From Pseudomonas helleri (lineage in GTDB: Bacteria > Pseudomonadota > Gammaproteobacteria > Pseudomonadales > Pseudomonadaceae): 64,000 nucleotides of DNA. Within the stretch, counting starts at the first letter, position 1. Every line of letters starts with the position of its first letter. This document shows, in pieces, positions 51,367 through 61,048 of the stretch. The notes below the pieces were generated by a model. It saw only the letters and a list, made by a program, of their open reading frames with translations. It searched no databases and was not told where the DNA came from. The translations under genes were made by a program, and so were the position numbers. The stretch covers positions 372,001-436,000 of the forward strand of contig NZ_JYLD01000003.1 of assembly GCF_001043025.1 (NCBI RefSeq), read 5' to 3'.

Positions 51367-51381
51367 AGGGAAAGAGCCTGC

Positions 51382-52833
51382 ATGCATCAATTGACTCTGG
51401 CCGAGATCGCCCGCGGACTCGCCGATAAAAAGTTTTCTTCTGAAGAGCTGACCAAGACCTTGCTGGCGCGTATCGCCCAGCTCGATCCGCAGCTCAACAG
51501 CTTCATCACCCTCACCGAAGACCTCGCCATCGAGCAGGCCAAGGCTGCTGACGCACGTCGCGCCAACGGTGAAAGCGGTGCCCTGCTGGGCGCGCCGATC
51601 GCGCACAAAGACCTGTTCTGCACCCTGGGCGTACGCACCAGCTGTGCCTCGAAGATGCTCGACAACTTCAAGGCACCCTACGACGCCACCGTGGTTGCCA
51701 AGCTCGCCGAGGCTGGCGCGGTCAGCCTGGGTAAAACCAACATGGACGAGTTCGCGATGGGCTCGGCCAACGAATCGAGCTACTACGGCGCAGTCAAAAA
51801 CCCGTGGAACCTTGAGCACGTACCTGGCGGTTCATCGGGTGGTTCGGCAGCCGCCGTTGCCGCTCGTCTGTTGCCGGCAGCGACCGGCACCGACACCGGC
51901 GGTTCGATCCGCCAGCCCGCTGCGCTGACCAACCTCACCGGTCTCAAACCGACATACGGTCGGGTATCGCGCTGGGGCATGATCGCTTACGCCTCCAGCC
52001 TTGATCAGGGCGGCCCCTTGGCGCGCACCGCAGAAGACTGCGCGATTTTGTTACAAGGCATGGCTGGCTTCGATCCTAAAGACTCCACCAGCATCGACGA
52101 ACCGGTGCCGGACTTCAGCGCCGACCTCAATACCTCGCTCAAAGGCCTGCGTATTGGCGTGCCTGCCGAGTTCTTCAGCGAAGGCCTCGACCCGCGCATT
52201 GCCGAGCTGGTGCACAACAGCATCAAAGAGCTCGAAAAGCTCGGCGCAGTGATCAAGACCATCAGCCTGCCCAACATGCAGCACGCGATTCCTGCGTACT
52301 ACGTGATCGCGCCCGCTGAGGCGTCTTCCAACCTGTCGCGTTTTGACGGCGTGCGTTTCGGCCACCGCTGTGAAGACCCCAAAGACCTGACCGACCTGTA
52401 CAAGCGCTCGCGCGCCGAAGGCTTCGGCCCGGAAGTCCAGCGCCGGATTCTGGTCGGTGCCTACGCCCTGTCGGCCGGTTACTACGACGCTTACTACCTG
52501 CAAGCGCAAAAAATCCGTCGCCTGATCAAAAACGACTTTGTCGCAGCCTTCAACGAAGTCGACGTCATCCTCGGCCCAACCACGCCTAACCCGGCCTGGA
52601 AAATCGGCGCTAAAAACAGCGACCCGGTGTCTGCCTATCTGGAAGACGTGTACACCATTACCGCCAACCTCGCGGGCCTGCCGGGCCTGTCGATGCCAGC
52701 CGGTTTTGTCGATGGCTTGCCCGTCGGCGTGCAGTTGCTTGCGCCGTACTTCCAGGAAGGCCGCTTGCTCAATGTCGCTCACCAGTATCAGTTGAACACT
52801 GACTGGCACACGCGCTCACCTGCCGGCTTCTGA
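51382..52833 (+). CDS. gatA: Asp/Glu-tRNA amidotransferase subunit A
   Basis: A 483-residue amidase-signature protein that frees ammonia from glutamine. The Lys-cisSer-Ser triad is Lys76 (AHKDLF), Ser151 (GGSSGGS) and Ser175 ([10 protein letters not shown]). It passes ammonia to GatB through a tunnel. It lies 15 bases after gatC and 10 before gatB. Confidence 0.97.
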   Translation: MHQLTLAEIARGLADKKFSSEELTKTLLARIAQLDPQLNSFITLTEDLAIEQAKAADARRANGESGALLGAPIAHKDLFCTLGVRTSCASKMLDNFKAPYDATVVAKLAEAGAVSLGKTNMDEFAMGSANESSYYGAVKNPWNLEHVPGGSSGGSAAAVAARLLPAATGTDTGGSIRQPAALTNLTGLKPTYGRVSRWGMIAYASSLDQGGPLARTAEDCAILLQGMAGFDPKDSTSIDEPVPDFSADLNTSLKGLRIGVPAEFFSEGLDPRIAELVHNSIKELEKLGAVIKTISLPNMQHAIPAYYVIAPAEASSNLSRFDGVRFGHRCEDPKDLTDLYKRSRAEGFGPEVQRRILVGAYALSAGYYDAYYLQAQKIRRLIKNDFVAAFNEVDVILGPTTPNPAWKIGAKNSDPVSAYLEDVYTITANLAGLPGLSMPAGFVDGLPVGVQLLAPYFQEGRLLNVAHQYQLNTDWHTRSPAGF

Positions 52834-52843
52834 GGAGAAACAT

Positions 52844-54289
52844 ATGCAATGGGAAGTTGTGATCGGGCTGGAAATTCACTCCCAGCTCGCCACCCAATCG
52901 AAGATTTTCTCCGGCAGCGCCACCACGTTCGGCGCTGAGCCGAACACCCAGGCCAGCCTGGTTGATCTGGGCATGCCGGGCGTTTTGCCGGTGCTGAACC
53001 AGGAAGCCGTGCGCATGGCCGTCATGTTCGGCATCGCGGTTGACGCCGAAATCGGCCAGCACAACGTGTTCGCACGTAAAAACTACTTCTACCCGGACCT
53101 GCCAAAGGGCTACCAGATCAGCCAGATGGAACTGCCGATTGTCGGCAAAGGCCATTTGGACATCACCCTGGAAGACGGCACCGTCAAGCGCGTCGGCATC
53201 ACCCGTGCGCACCTGGAAGAAGACGCGGGCAAAAGCCTGCACGAAGACTTCAGCGGCTCGACCGGCATTGACCTCAACCGTGCAGGCACCCCGCTGCTGG
53301 AAATCGTTTCCGAGCCGGACATGCGCAGCGCCAAAGAGGCCGTTGCCTACGTCAAGGCCATGCACGCACTGGTGCGCTACCTGGGCATCTGCGACGGCAA
53401 CATGGCTGAAGGTTCGCTGCGTTGCGACTGCAACGTATCCGTACGCCCGGTCGGCCAGGCCGAGTTCGGCACCCGCTGCGAGATCAAGAACGTCAACTCG
53501 TTCCGCTTCATCGAGAAGGCGATCAACAGCGAAGTCCAGCGCCAGATCGAACTGATCGAAGACGGCGGCAAAGTCATCCAGCAAACGCGCCTGTATGACC
53601 CGAACAAAGACGAAACCCGCGCCATGCGCAGCAAAGAGGAAGCCAACGACTACCGTTACTTCCCGGACCCGGACCTGCTGCCGGTGGTGATCGAAGACTC
53701 GTTCATCGAAGACGTGCGCGCCACCCTGCCGGAACTGCCACCGCAAAAGCGCGAGCGCTTCCAGTCGCAGTTCGGTCTGTCGGCCTACGATGCCAGCGTT
53801 CTGGCCTCAAGCCGCGAACAGGCAGACTACTTCGAAAAAGTCGTGAGCATCAGCGGCGACGCCAAGCTGGCGGCCAACTGGGTGATGGTTGAGTTGGGCA
53901 GCCTGCTCAACAAGCAAGGCCTGGACATCGACCAGTCGCCGGTCAGCGCCGAGTTGCTGGGCGGTATGCTGCTGCGCATCAAGGACAACACCATCTCCGG
54001 CAAAATCGCCAAAGTGGTGTTTGAAGCGATGGCCAACGGCGAAGGCACTGCTGACGAAGTCATCGACAAACAAGGCCTCAAGCAAGTCACCGACAGCGGC
54101 GCCATTGAAAAGGTGCTGGATGAAGTGTTGGCGGCCAACGCCGAGCAAGTTGAACAGTACCGTGCGGCTGACGAAGCCAAACGCGGCAAAATGTTTGGCT
54201 TCTTCGTCGGGCAGGCCATGAAAGCCTCCAAAGGCAAAGCCAACCCGCAACAAGTCAACGAACTGCTCAAGAGCAAGCTCGAAGGCTAA
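52844..54289 (+). CDS. gatB: Asp/Glu-tRNA amidotransferase subunit B
   Basis: A 481-residue GatB. The kinase-like cradle domain starts [22 protein letters not shown]; the signature DFNRAG-type box reads [18 protein letters not shown]. The C-terminal helical/YqeY-like domain grips tRNA. It phosphorylates and then amidates the aspartyl or glutamyl group on tRNA. AGGAGAAAC precedes the ATG. Confidence 0.97.
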   Translation: MQWEVVIGLEIHSQLATQSKIFSGSATTFGAEPNTQASLVDLGMPGVLPVLNQEAVRMAVMFGIAVDAEIGQHNVFARKNYFYPDLPKGYQISQMELPIVGKGHLDITLEDGTVKRVGITRAHLEEDAGKSLHEDFSGSTGIDLNRAGTPLLEIVSEPDMRSAKEAVAYVKAMHALVRYLGICDGNMAEGSLRCDCNVSVRPVGQAEFGTRCEIKNVNSFRFIEKAINSEVQRQIELIEDGGKVIQQTRLYDPNKDETRAMRSKEEANDYRYFPDPDLLPVVIEDSFIEDVRATLPELPPQKRERFQSQFGLSAYDASVLASSREQADYFEKVVSISGDAKLAANWVMVELGSLLNKQGLDIDQSPVSAELLGGMLLRIKDNTISGKIAKVVFEAMANGEGTADEVIDKQGLKQVTDSGAIEKVLDEVLAANAEQVEQYRAADEAKRGKMFGFFVGQAMKASKGKANPQQVNELLKSKLEG

Positions 54290-54302
54290 ATCGCACACTC
54301 AC

Positions 54303-54368
54303 TGCAGGAGCGAGCTTGCTCGCGATCTTTTAAAGATCAAAAGATCGCGAGACAAGCTCGCTCCTGCA
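54303..54368. repeat. Palindromic intergenic repeat, copy 5 of 6
   Basis: Variant ends TGCAGGAGC and GCTCCTGCA change the usual TGTAGGAGC and its partner together, keeping pairing. The left arm has lost two bases of GCCTCGCG (now GCTCGCG), while the right arm reads GCGAGACAAGC. Lies between the tandem rightward gatB and RlpA-like genes. Confidence 0.85.
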
Positions 54369-54398
54369 GGCATGAGTGGGCACACAAAGGACTCCCCC

Positions 54399-54770
54399 AT
54401 GAAGCGGCTACTCGGCGCCTGCGCCCTGCTCGGCTTGCTCACCGGCTGCGCCAGCCACGACATAGACCCACGCGGCTATGACGAAACCGGCGTTGCCTCT
54501 TATTACGGCGCTCGGCACCACGGTAAACGGACTGCCAGCGGCGAACCCTTCGACCAAAACGCCCTCACCGCTGCCCATCGCAGCCTGGCCTTCGGCTCAC
54601 GGGTCGTGGTTACCAACCTCAGCAACAACAAAACGGTGGTGGTACGCATCAATGACCGGGGCCCGCATACTCGCGGCCGTCTGATTGATCTTTCGCGCCA
54701 GGCCGCCCAGCAGTTGGGTATGCTGAGCAGCGGCACGGCCAAGGTGCGGGTTCAGGGTTTAAGTGACTAA
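54399..54770 (+). CDS. Short RlpA-like lipoprotein
   Basis: A 123-residue lipoprotein. The lipobox LLTGC puts the lipidated cysteine at residue 17. The rest is a single double-psi beta-barrel domain (GVASYYGARHHGKRTASGEPFD, VRINDRGPHTRGRLIDLS) like that of RlpA, a lytic transglycosylase that cuts denuded glycan strands. The septum-binding SPOR domain of full RlpA is absent. AAAGGA is seven bases before ATG 54399. Enzymatic activity is plausible because the conserved Glu/Asp region is intact. Confidence 0.88.
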   Translation: MKRLLGACALLGLLTGCASHDIDPRGYDETGVASYYGARHHGKRTASGEPFDQNALTAAHRSLAFGSRVVVTNLSNNKTVVVRINDRGPHTRGRLIDLSRQAAQQLGMLSSGTAKVRVQGLSD

Positions 54771-54791
54771 TCAATGGAGTGAATCACCATT

Positions 54792-55862
54792 TTGGGGTTA
54801 AGCGCGTTATCACCGTGGAACCTGCTGCAACTGCTCTGCGGTCTCGCCATGCTGATTGCTGGCGCCGAACTGCTGGTGCACTGCGCGGTGCGCATGGCCG
54901 CCAACCTGAAGGTTCGCCCCCTGCTGATCGGCTTGACCGTGGTCGCCTTCGGCAGCAGCGCCCCGCAAATGACCGTCAGCCTGCAAGCCGCACTAAACGA
55001 CACACCGGACATTGCCGTCGGCAGCGTCATTGGCAGCAACATCTTCAACGTCCTCGTCACCCTCGGCCTGTCGGCACTGATTATCCCCCTGCGCGTGTCA
55101 CGCCAACTGGTGCGGCTCGATATCCCCTTGATGATCATCGCCAGCGCGCTGGTATTTGGCCTGGCCCTGAGCAAACAACTGGATCGCCTTGATGGCGCCA
55201 TTCTGCTGGTCGGTCTGGTGATCTACCTCGGCTTGCTGCTCCGCCAGTCACGCCACAGCGGGCACCATCATGTCAGCCACGACCGACCGCCAACGTCGTG
55301 GCCGGTCAACGTTCTGATGATGCTTATGGCCTTGGTCTTGCTGGGCGCTGCCGGGCATTTGTTACTGGACGCCGCCGTCGGCGTGGCCACCGAACTGGGG
55401 CTGTCCGAGCGCATCATCGGCCTGACCATCATTGCCGTCAGCACTTCGCTGCCGGAGCTGGCCACCTCACTGATTGCAGCCTTTCGCGGGCAACGCGAAA
55501 TTGCCGTCGGCAATGTGATTGGCAGCAACGTCCTCAACCTGCTTGGCGTGCTCGGCCTCACCGCGCTGATCAGCCCCGAACCGCTGTCGGTATCACCCAA
55601 CGCCCTGGCTTTTGACCTGCCGGTGATGCTCGGCGTCGCCGTGTTGTGCCTGCCGGTGTTCTATACCGGCTACCGCGTGACCCGCGCCGAAGGCTTGCTG
55701 TTTTTGGGGCTGTACCTGGCGTATGCACTGCACGTGGTGTCGTTCACCACCGGCATGCCGCTGGCGGGCAGGCTCGAACACCTGATGCTGTTTTACATCT
55801 TGCCGGCGCTGCTGGTGTTTCTGCTGTTCAGTACCCTGCGCGCCTGGCGACGACAACACTGA
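54792..55862 (+). CDS. CaCA-family calcium/sodium antiporter (YrbG-like)
   Basis: A membrane antiporter of about 356 residues built from two inverted repeats. The two alpha-repeats show AFGSSAPQ...IGSNIFNVLVTLG and STSLPELATSL...IGSNVLNLLGVLG. Around ten helices. It exchanges sodium or protons for calcium or other cations. The frame opens after a TGA at 54780 with no ATG or GTG; candidates are ATC 54783, ATT 54789 (nine bases after GGAG) and TTG 54792. I list the TTG as the conservative choice. Confidence 0.88.
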   Translation: MGLSALSPWNLLQLLCGLAMLIAGAELLVHCAVRMAANLKVRPLLIGLTVVAFGSSAPQMTVSLQAALNDTPDIAVGSVIGSNIFNVLVTLGLSALIIPLRVSRQLVRLDIPLMIIASALVFGLALSKQLDRLDGAILLVGLVIYLGLLLRQSRHSGHHHVSHDRPPTSWPVNVLMMLMALVLLGAAGHLLLDAAVGVATELGLSERIIGLTIIAVSTSLPELATSLIAAFRGQREIAVGNVIGSNVLNLLGVLGLTALISPEPLSVSPNALAFDLPVMLGVAVLCLPVFYTGYRVTRAEGLLFLGLYLAYALHVVSFTTGMPLAGRLEHLMLFYILPALLVFLLFSTLRAWRRQH

Positions 55863-55873
55863 GGAGTTTTGCG

Positions 55874-56245
55874 ATGGACAACAAAAAGACCGGACTTGAA
55901 ATGCGCCGCCAGGTAATGGGCGATGAGTTTGTCGACCGTGCACTGGGCAATGCCACCGACTTCACCCAACCACTGCAAGACTTCGTCAACGAACACGCCT
56001 GGGGCGGCGTGTGGAATCGCGAGGGTCTGTCGCTAAAAACCCGCAGCCTGATCACCCTCGCCACCCTCACCGCGCTCAAGTGCCCGCAAGAACTCAAAGG
56101 CCACGTACGCGGCGCGCTGAATAACGGCTGCACCGTCGACGAGATCCGCGAAGCGCTGCTGCACTGCGCGGTATACGCCGGCGTACCGGCGGCCATTGAT
56201 GCGTTTCGGGCAGCTCAGGAAGTGATCGACGCCTATAAAGGCTAA
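55874..56245 (+). CDS. Carboxymuconolactone-decarboxylase (CMD) family protein
   Basis: A 123-residue CMD-family protein. The features LSLKTRSLITLATLTALKCPQELKGHVRGALNNGCTVDEIREALLHCAVYAG match PcaC-like proteins. The length and sequence are close to true 4-carboxymuconolactone decarboxylase, but no other protocatechuate genes are near, so the substrate is uncertain. AGGAG lies before the ATG. It overlaps the convergent AEC gene by four bases. Confidence 0.83.
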   Translation: MDNKKTGLEMRRQVMGDEFVDRALGNATDFTQPLQDFVNEHAWGGVWNREGLSLKTRSLITLATLTALKCPQELKGHVRGALNNGCTVDEIREALLHCAVYAGVPAAIDAFRAAQEVIDAYKG

Positions 56246-57183
56246 ATCCAGCCGCCCCACTGCAATACAAAGATCCCGATATTGGTCGTGATGGCCGCCA
56301 TCAAGGTGGTGATCACGATAATCGACGCGGCCAGTTCGTGGTTGCCGTTGGCTGCGCGCGCCATGACGTAGCTGGCGGCTGCCGTCGGGCTGGCGAAGTA
56401 CAGGAACAACGTCCCCAGCTCCGGCCCGCGAAAGCCCAGAAGCCACGCCCCCAGTGTGGCCACCAGCGGCAGGCTGATCATTTTGACCAGGCTGGCACTC
56501 AACGCCAGATTGCCGCTTTTGCGCAAGGACGCCAGCGACAAGGTGCCGCCAATACAAATCAGCGCCAGCGGCAAAGTCATGGACGCCAGGTATTCACCGG
56601 AGGCCTGCAACCAGCCTGGCAGAGTGATCTTGAACACTGCAAACGGGATCGCCGCCAGCACGCTGATAATCAGCGGGTTTTTCACCACACTTTTGCAGAC
56701 GCTCCACGGGTCGGACTTGATCACCGGGCTGTACACCGCCAGCACAATCGTCGACAGGGTGTTGTACAACAGGATCACCAACCCGGCGAGCACCGCCCCC
56801 AGCGAGATGCCGTAGTCGCCATACATGCTGGCCGCCAGGGCCAGGCCGATCACCGCGTTATTGCCGCGAAATGCGCCTTGGGTATAGATGCCGCGATCTT
56901 CACGCGGGCAACGCCAGATCGCCCAACCCCAGGCCAGGCCAAAACACACCAGTGTCGCCAGGGTGAAATAGCCCAGCACCTTGGGCTGCATGGCGGTTCT
57001 GAGGTCGGCGTGGACAATCCCCAAAAACAACAACGCCGGCATGGTGACGTTAAACACCAGTGCCGACGCCGTGTGGATAAAGTTGTCGTTAATCCAGCCC
57101 ACCCGCTTGAGCACAATGCCCATAAAGAGCATGGCAAACACCGGAGCGGTGATCGAGAGGGTCAGAAAAAAGATAGCCAGCAT
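56242..57183 (-). CDS. AEC-family transporter
   Basis: A 313-residue membrane protein with about ten helices, of the auxin-efflux-carrier (AEC) family. The conserved parts are NFIHTASALVFNVTMPALLFLGI near the start and RGNNAVIGLALAASMYG mid-way. Bacterial members include malate and malonate carriers; no substrate can be inferred. Single gene, convergent with the CMD gene. Confidence 0.85.
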   Translation of the reverse strand: MLAIFFLTLSITAPVFAMLFMGIVLKRVGWINDNFIHTASALVFNVTMPALLFLGIVHADLRTAMQPKVLGYFTLATLVCFGLAWGWAIWRCPREDRGIYTQGAFRGNNAVIGLALAASMYGDYGISLGAVLAGLVILLYNTLSTIVLAVYSPVIKSDPWSVCKSVVKNPLIISVLAAIPFAVFKITLPGWLQASGEYLASMTLPLALICIGGTLSLASLRKSGNLALSASLVKMISLPLVATLGAWLLGFRGPELGTLFLYFASPTAAASYVMARAANGNHELAASIIVITTLMAAITTNIGIFVLQWGGWI

Positions 57184-57274
57184 GCAAACACGCTCGTGTG
57201 AGGTCGTTAAAAAACTAATGCATGTGCCAGAAACTGGCTGAAGCTTCCCCGCAAGGAAGCTTCATCACTCGGGC

Positions 57275-57832
57275 TTACAGACCTTTAACGGCGTAAATCC
57301 CGGCAGCGTTGCGCCAGTAGCCTTTGTAATCCATGCCATAACCGAAAATATAACGGTCAATGCACGGCAGGCCGGCGTAGTCGGCTTTCAGGCCCGGGCT
57401 GGCCTTGCGGTCGTGGTCTTTGTCGATCAACACCGCGGTATGCACCTTATGGGCGCCCGCGTGTTTGCAGAAATCAACGATCGCGCTCAGGGTGTGGCCC
57501 TCATCGAGGATGTCATCGATGATCAGCACGTGACGGTCCATAAAGGACACTTCTGGCTTTGCTTTCCAGAACAGGTCGCCGCCGCTGGTTTGGTTGCGGT
57601 AGCGGGTCGCGTGCAGGTAAGACGATTCAAGCGGGAATTTGAGGTGGGTGAGCAGCTTGCCGGCGAATATCAGGCCGCCGTTCATCACACAAAAAACCAC
57701 TGGATTGAATTCAGCCATTTCAGCTGTGATCTGCGCGCCAACGCGGGCAATCGCTGCCTCAACCTCGGCTTCGGTGTACAGGCAGTCAGCCTCTCGCATG
57801 ACTTGACGGATATGCTCGAGATCAGCAGACAT
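57275..57832 (-). CDS. hpt: Hypoxanthine-guanine phosphoribosyltransferase
   Basis: A 185-residue purine salvage enzyme. The PRPP-binding loop is LIIDDILDEGHTL near residue 103. It makes IMP and GMP from the free bases. ATG 57832 with GGAGAG upstream gives the standard MSADLEHIRQVM start. Divergent from the uracil salvage genes upp-uraA across 167 bp. Confidence 0.94.
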   Translation of the reverse strand: MSADLEHIRQVMREADCLYTEAEVEAAIARVGAQITAEMAEFNPVVFCVMNGGLIFAGKLLTHLKFPLESSYLHATRYRNQTSGGDLFWKAKPEVSFMDRHVLIIDDILDEGHTLSAIVDFCKHAGAHKVHTAVLIDKDHDRKASPGLKADYAGLPCIDRYIFGYGMDYKGYWRNAAGIYAVKGL

Positions 57833-57949
57833 GACGCTCTCCAGGGGGGTGGTTTGCCAGAAAAGCGGGCAAAGGTACGCACACGCATGGCTCAGATCAA
57901 GCATTTATGGACTAACGTGCATTAATGTTTGTAGGACATCACCCCGGAT

Positions 57950-57961
57950 TAGATTAATCTA
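57950..57961. promoter_or_regulatory. Palindrome between hpt and upp
   Basis: TAGATTAATCTA, a perfect 12-bp palindrome, lies 39 bp before upp and in the shared upstream region of hpt. It could be an operator for a base-responsive regulator. Low support. Confidence 0.3.
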
Positions 57962-57999
57962 GGCCGCTTTTTTTGCCTGCCCAACCGGAGCCTTTACTT

Positions 58000-58635
58000 A
58001 TGCCCATCCGTGAGATCCGCCATCCGCTGATCCGTCACAAGCTCGGCCTGATGCGCCGTGCAGACATTAGCACGAAGAACTTCCGTGAGCTCGCCCAAGA
58101 AGTCGGCGCCTTGCTGACGTACGAAGCCACCAGCGACCTGACCCTCGAAACCTACGAGATTGAAGGCTGGAGCGGCCCTGTCCAAGTTGAAAAAATTGCC
58201 GGTAAGAAAATTACCGTCGTGCCTATCCTGCGCGCCGGTATCGGCATGCTGGAAGGCGTACTGACCCTGATTCCGGGTGCCAAAGTCAGCGCTGTCGGCG
58301 TTGCCCGTAACGAAGAAACCCTGCAAGCCCACACCTATCTGGAAAAACTGGTTCCAGAAATCGACGAGCGTCTGGCGATGATCATCGACCCGATGCTGGC
58401 CACGGGTTCGTCCATGGTTGCCACCATCGACCTGCTGAAAAAAGCCGGCTGCAAAGAGATCCGCGCCATGGTGCTGGTCGCTGCCCCAGAAGGGATTGCC
58501 GCCGTTGAAAAGGCTCACCCGGACGTGACCATCTACACCGCGTCCATCGATCACCGTCTGGACGAACACGGCTACATCATTCCGGGCTTGGGCGATGCTG
58601 GCGACAAGATCTTCGGCACCAAGCAAAAGGATTAA
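58000..58635 (+). CDS. upp: Uracil phosphoribosyltransferase
   Basis: A 211-residue enzyme making UMP from uracil and PRPP. The PRPP loop is [13 protein letters not shown] near residue 130, and the uracil-binding end is [21 protein letters not shown] stands ten bases before ATG 58000. Followed four bases later by uraA, forming an uptake and salvage pair. Confidence 0.97.
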   Translation: MPIREIRHPLIRHKLGLMRRADISTKNFRELAQEVGALLTYEATSDLTLETYEIEGWSGPVQVEKIAGKKITVVPILRAGIGMLEGVLTLIPGAKVSAVGVARNEETLQAHTYLEKLVPEIDERLAMIIDPMLATGSSMVATIDLLKKAGCKEIRAMVLVAAPEGIAAVEKAHPDVTIYTASIDHRLDEHGYIIPGLGDAGDKIFGTKQKD

Positions 58636-58639
58636 TCAC

Positions 58640-59914
58640 ATGCAGGACGAGTTCAACGACCCACTCTGGCGCCAGATCATCTCTGGCGCGCAGATGTTGT
58701 TCGTGGCTTTCGGCGCCTTGGTATTGATGCCATTGATTACTGGCCTCGACCCTAACGTAGCGCTGTTCACGGCGGGTCTCGGAACTCTGCTGTTCCAGAT
58801 TGTGACCCGCCGTCAGGTACCGGTCTTTCTGGCTTCGAGTTTCGCTTTCATTACCCCGATCATTCTCGCCAAGGACCAATTCGGTCTGGCCGCGACCATG
58901 GGCGGCGTGATGGCAGCCGGTTTCGTGTACACCTTTCTCGGTTTCGCGGTAAAGCTTAAAGGCACCGGTTTTATTGATCGCCTGCTGCCACCGGTGGTGA
59001 TTGGCCCGGTGATTATTTCGATCGGTCTGGCGATGGCGCCCATTGCTGCACACATGGCCATGGGCCGTGCTGAAGACGGCACTGAGCTGATCCATTACCA
59101 AACAGCCATGATGATCTCGATGCCAGCGCTGCTGACCACCTTGATCGTGGCCGTGTTCGGCAAAGGCATCTTCCGCCTGGTGCCGATCATTGCCGGTGTG
59201 CTGGTGGGTTTTGCGATGGCGTTTTACTTTGGCGTGGTCGACACGGCCAAAATCGCCGCTGCGCCCTGGTTTGCCCTGCCGCATTTCACGGCCCCCGAGT
59301 TCAACTGGCAGGCGATTCTGTTTATCGTCCCCGTGGCCCTGGCCCCGGCCATTGAACACATTGGCGGCGTGATTGCCGTGGGCAGCGTGACCGGTCGCGA
59401 CTACCTGAAAAAGCCGGGCTTGCACCGCACCCTGTTCGGTGACGGTCTTGCGACCACTGCCGCAGGTTTGCTGGGTGGTCCACCGAACACCACCTACGCC
59501 GAAGTAACGGGCGCGGTGATGCTGACCAAGAACTACAACCCGAAAATCATGACCTGGGCGGCGATCTTCGCCATCAGCCTGGCCTTTATCGGCAAGTTCG
59601 GCGCATTGCTGCAAAGCATTCCGATACCGGTGATGGGCGGGATTTTGTGCCTGTTGTTCGGTTCGATTGCTGCGGTCGGGATGAACACCCTGATTCGCCA
59701 TCAGGTCGACCTGAGCGAAGCGCGCAATCTGGTGATTGTGTCGGTAACCCTGGTCTTCGGGATTGGCGGCGTGCTGATCGGCACAGGGATGGGCCCTGAA
59801 GACTTCGGCCTTAAAGGCATCGCGTTGTGCGCTATCGTAGCGATCGCACTCAACCTGCTTTTGCCGGGCAATGACAGCTGGAAAAACAAGAAAGGTGATG
59901 AGCCGATTCTATAA
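58640..59914 (+). CDS. uraA: Uracil permease
   Basis: A 424-residue NCS2-family transporter with about 14 membrane segments. Family motifs are FAFITPIILA, APAIEHIGGVIAVG (the substrate-binding Glu) and GLLGGPPNTTYAEVTGAVMLTKNYNP. It imports uracil with protons for upp. Its ribosome site lies inside the end of upp (AAGGATTAATCAC), so the two are translationally linked. Confidence 0.95.
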   Translation: MQDEFNDPLWRQIISGAQMLFVAFGALVLMPLITGLDPNVALFTAGLGTLLFQIVTRRQVPVFLASSFAFITPIILAKDQFGLAATMGGVMAAGFVYTFLGFAVKLKGTGFIDRLLPPVVIGPVIISIGLAMAPIAAHMAMGRAEDGTELIHYQTAMMISMPALLTTLIVAVFGKGIFRLVPIIAGVLVGFAMAFYFGVVDTAKIAAAPWFALPHFTAPEFNWQAILFIVPVALAPAIEHIGGVIAVGSVTGRDYLKKPGLHRTLFGDGLATTAAGLLGGPPNTTYAEVTGAVMLTKNYNPKIMTWAAIFAISLAFIGKFGALLQSIPIPVMGGILCLLFGSIAAVGMNTLIRHQVDLSEARNLVIVSVTLVFGIGGVLIGTGMGPEDFGLKGIALCAIVAIALNLLLPGNDSWKNKKGDEPIL

Positions 59915-59928
59915 ATCGGCCTGATCTC

Positions 59929-59996
59929 TGTAGGAGCGAGCTTGCCTCGCGATCTTTTGATCGTTTAAAAGATCGCGAGGCAAGCTCGCTCCTACA
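59929..59996. repeat. Palindromic intergenic repeat, copy 6 of 6
   Basis: Both arms canonical (TGTAGGAGCGAGCTTGCCTC and complement); loop TTTTGATCGTTTAAAA. Between the convergent ends of uraA and hemH, where no separate terminator is visible. Confidence 0.85.
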
Positions 59997-60009
59997 GTCT
60001 TTGCAGCTT

Positions 60010-61035
60010 TTATAGCGCCAACGGCGCCCTTTCACAGATAGTATTCAACGCCGCCGCCCACTCCGGGTTGTCATTGAGACACGGCACCAGCACCAGCTCC
60101 TCGCCCCCCGCCTCAATAAACTGCTCGCGTCCGCGATCGCCAATCTCTTCCAGGGTCTCGATGCAATCGGCAACAAACGCCGGGCACATCACCAGAATTT
60201 TCTTCACGCCGTCTTTGGCCAACGCATCCAGACGCGCTTCGGTGTAGGGTTCGATCCACTTGGCCCGGCCTAACCGCGACTGAAAGGCCACCGACCACTT
60301 GCCCTCAGGCAAGCCCATGCGCTCGGCAAACGATTGAGCGGTGCGCAAGCATTGCGCCCGGTAGCAGGTCGCCAGCACTTCGGTCGATGCATTCTGGCAG
60401 CAATCGGCATTTTTGAAGCAGTGATTGCCGGTCGGGTCCAGCTTGTGCAAATGCCGCTCAGGCAAGCCGTGAAAGCTCAGCAACAAGTGATCGTAGTCTT
60501 GTTCCAGATGCGGCCGGGCGCTGGCCACCAAGGCGTCAAGGTATTCAGCCTGATCGTAAAACGGCTGCACAATCGAGAACTGCATCGACAGCTTTTTGGC
60601 CTTGACCACTCGCTTGGCTTCTTCAATCACCGTGGTCACGGTGCTGTCCGCGAACTGTGGATACAGTGGCGCTAGCGTCACCTGCTTGACGCCTTGCGCA
60701 GCCAGACGCGTGAGCACGGTTTCAATCGACGGCTCGCCATAGCGCATGGCCAGCTCGACCGGGCCTTTGGTCCATTCACGGGTCATCGCCTGCTGCAAGC
60801 GGCGGCTCAACACCACCAGCGGTGAGCCTTCGTCCCACCAGATCGAGGCGTAGGCATGCGCCGACTGCTCGGGCCGCTTGATCAAAATCAAGGACACCAA
60901 CAGTCGACGCACAGGCCACGGCAAGTCGATGACATATGGGTCCATCAAAAACTGGTTCAAGTAGCTGCGTACATCCGCTACCGAAGTAGACGCCGGCGAA
61001 CCCAGGTTAACCAGCAACAGCGCGTGGTCGGTCAT
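60010..61035 (-). CDS. hemH: Ferrochelatase, probably with internal [2Fe-2S] cluster
   Basis: A 341-residue ferrochelatase that inserts ferrous iron into protoporphyrin IX. The catalytic histidine is His189 in [11 protein letters not shown]. Just after it, five cysteines fall within 24 residues (206, 212, 213, 224, 229), a cluster lacking in E. coli HemH. A class of bacterial ferrochelatases holds a [2Fe-2S] cluster on four cysteines in an internal segment of about 20 residues, and this fits. It is 13 bases after the epimerase gene and ends next to repeat copy 6. Confidence 0.94.
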   Translation of the reverse strand: MTDHALLLVNLGSPASTSVADVRSYLNQFLMDPYVIDLPWPVRRLLVSLILIKRPEQSAHAYASIWWDEGSPLVVLSRRLQQAMTREWTKGPVELAMRYGEPSIETVLTRLAAQGVKQVTLAPLYPQFADSTVTTVIEEAKRVVKAKKLSMQFSIVQPFYDQAEYLDALVASARPHLEQDYDHLLLSFHGLPERHLHKLDPTGNHCFKNADCCQNASTEVLATCYRAQCLRTAQSFAERMGLPEGKWSVAFQSRLGRAKWIEPYTEARLDALAKDGVKKILVMCPAFVADCIETLEEIGDRGREQFIEAGGEELVLVPCLNDNPEWAAALNTICERAPLAL

Positions 61036-61048
61036 GCAACATCCTATT

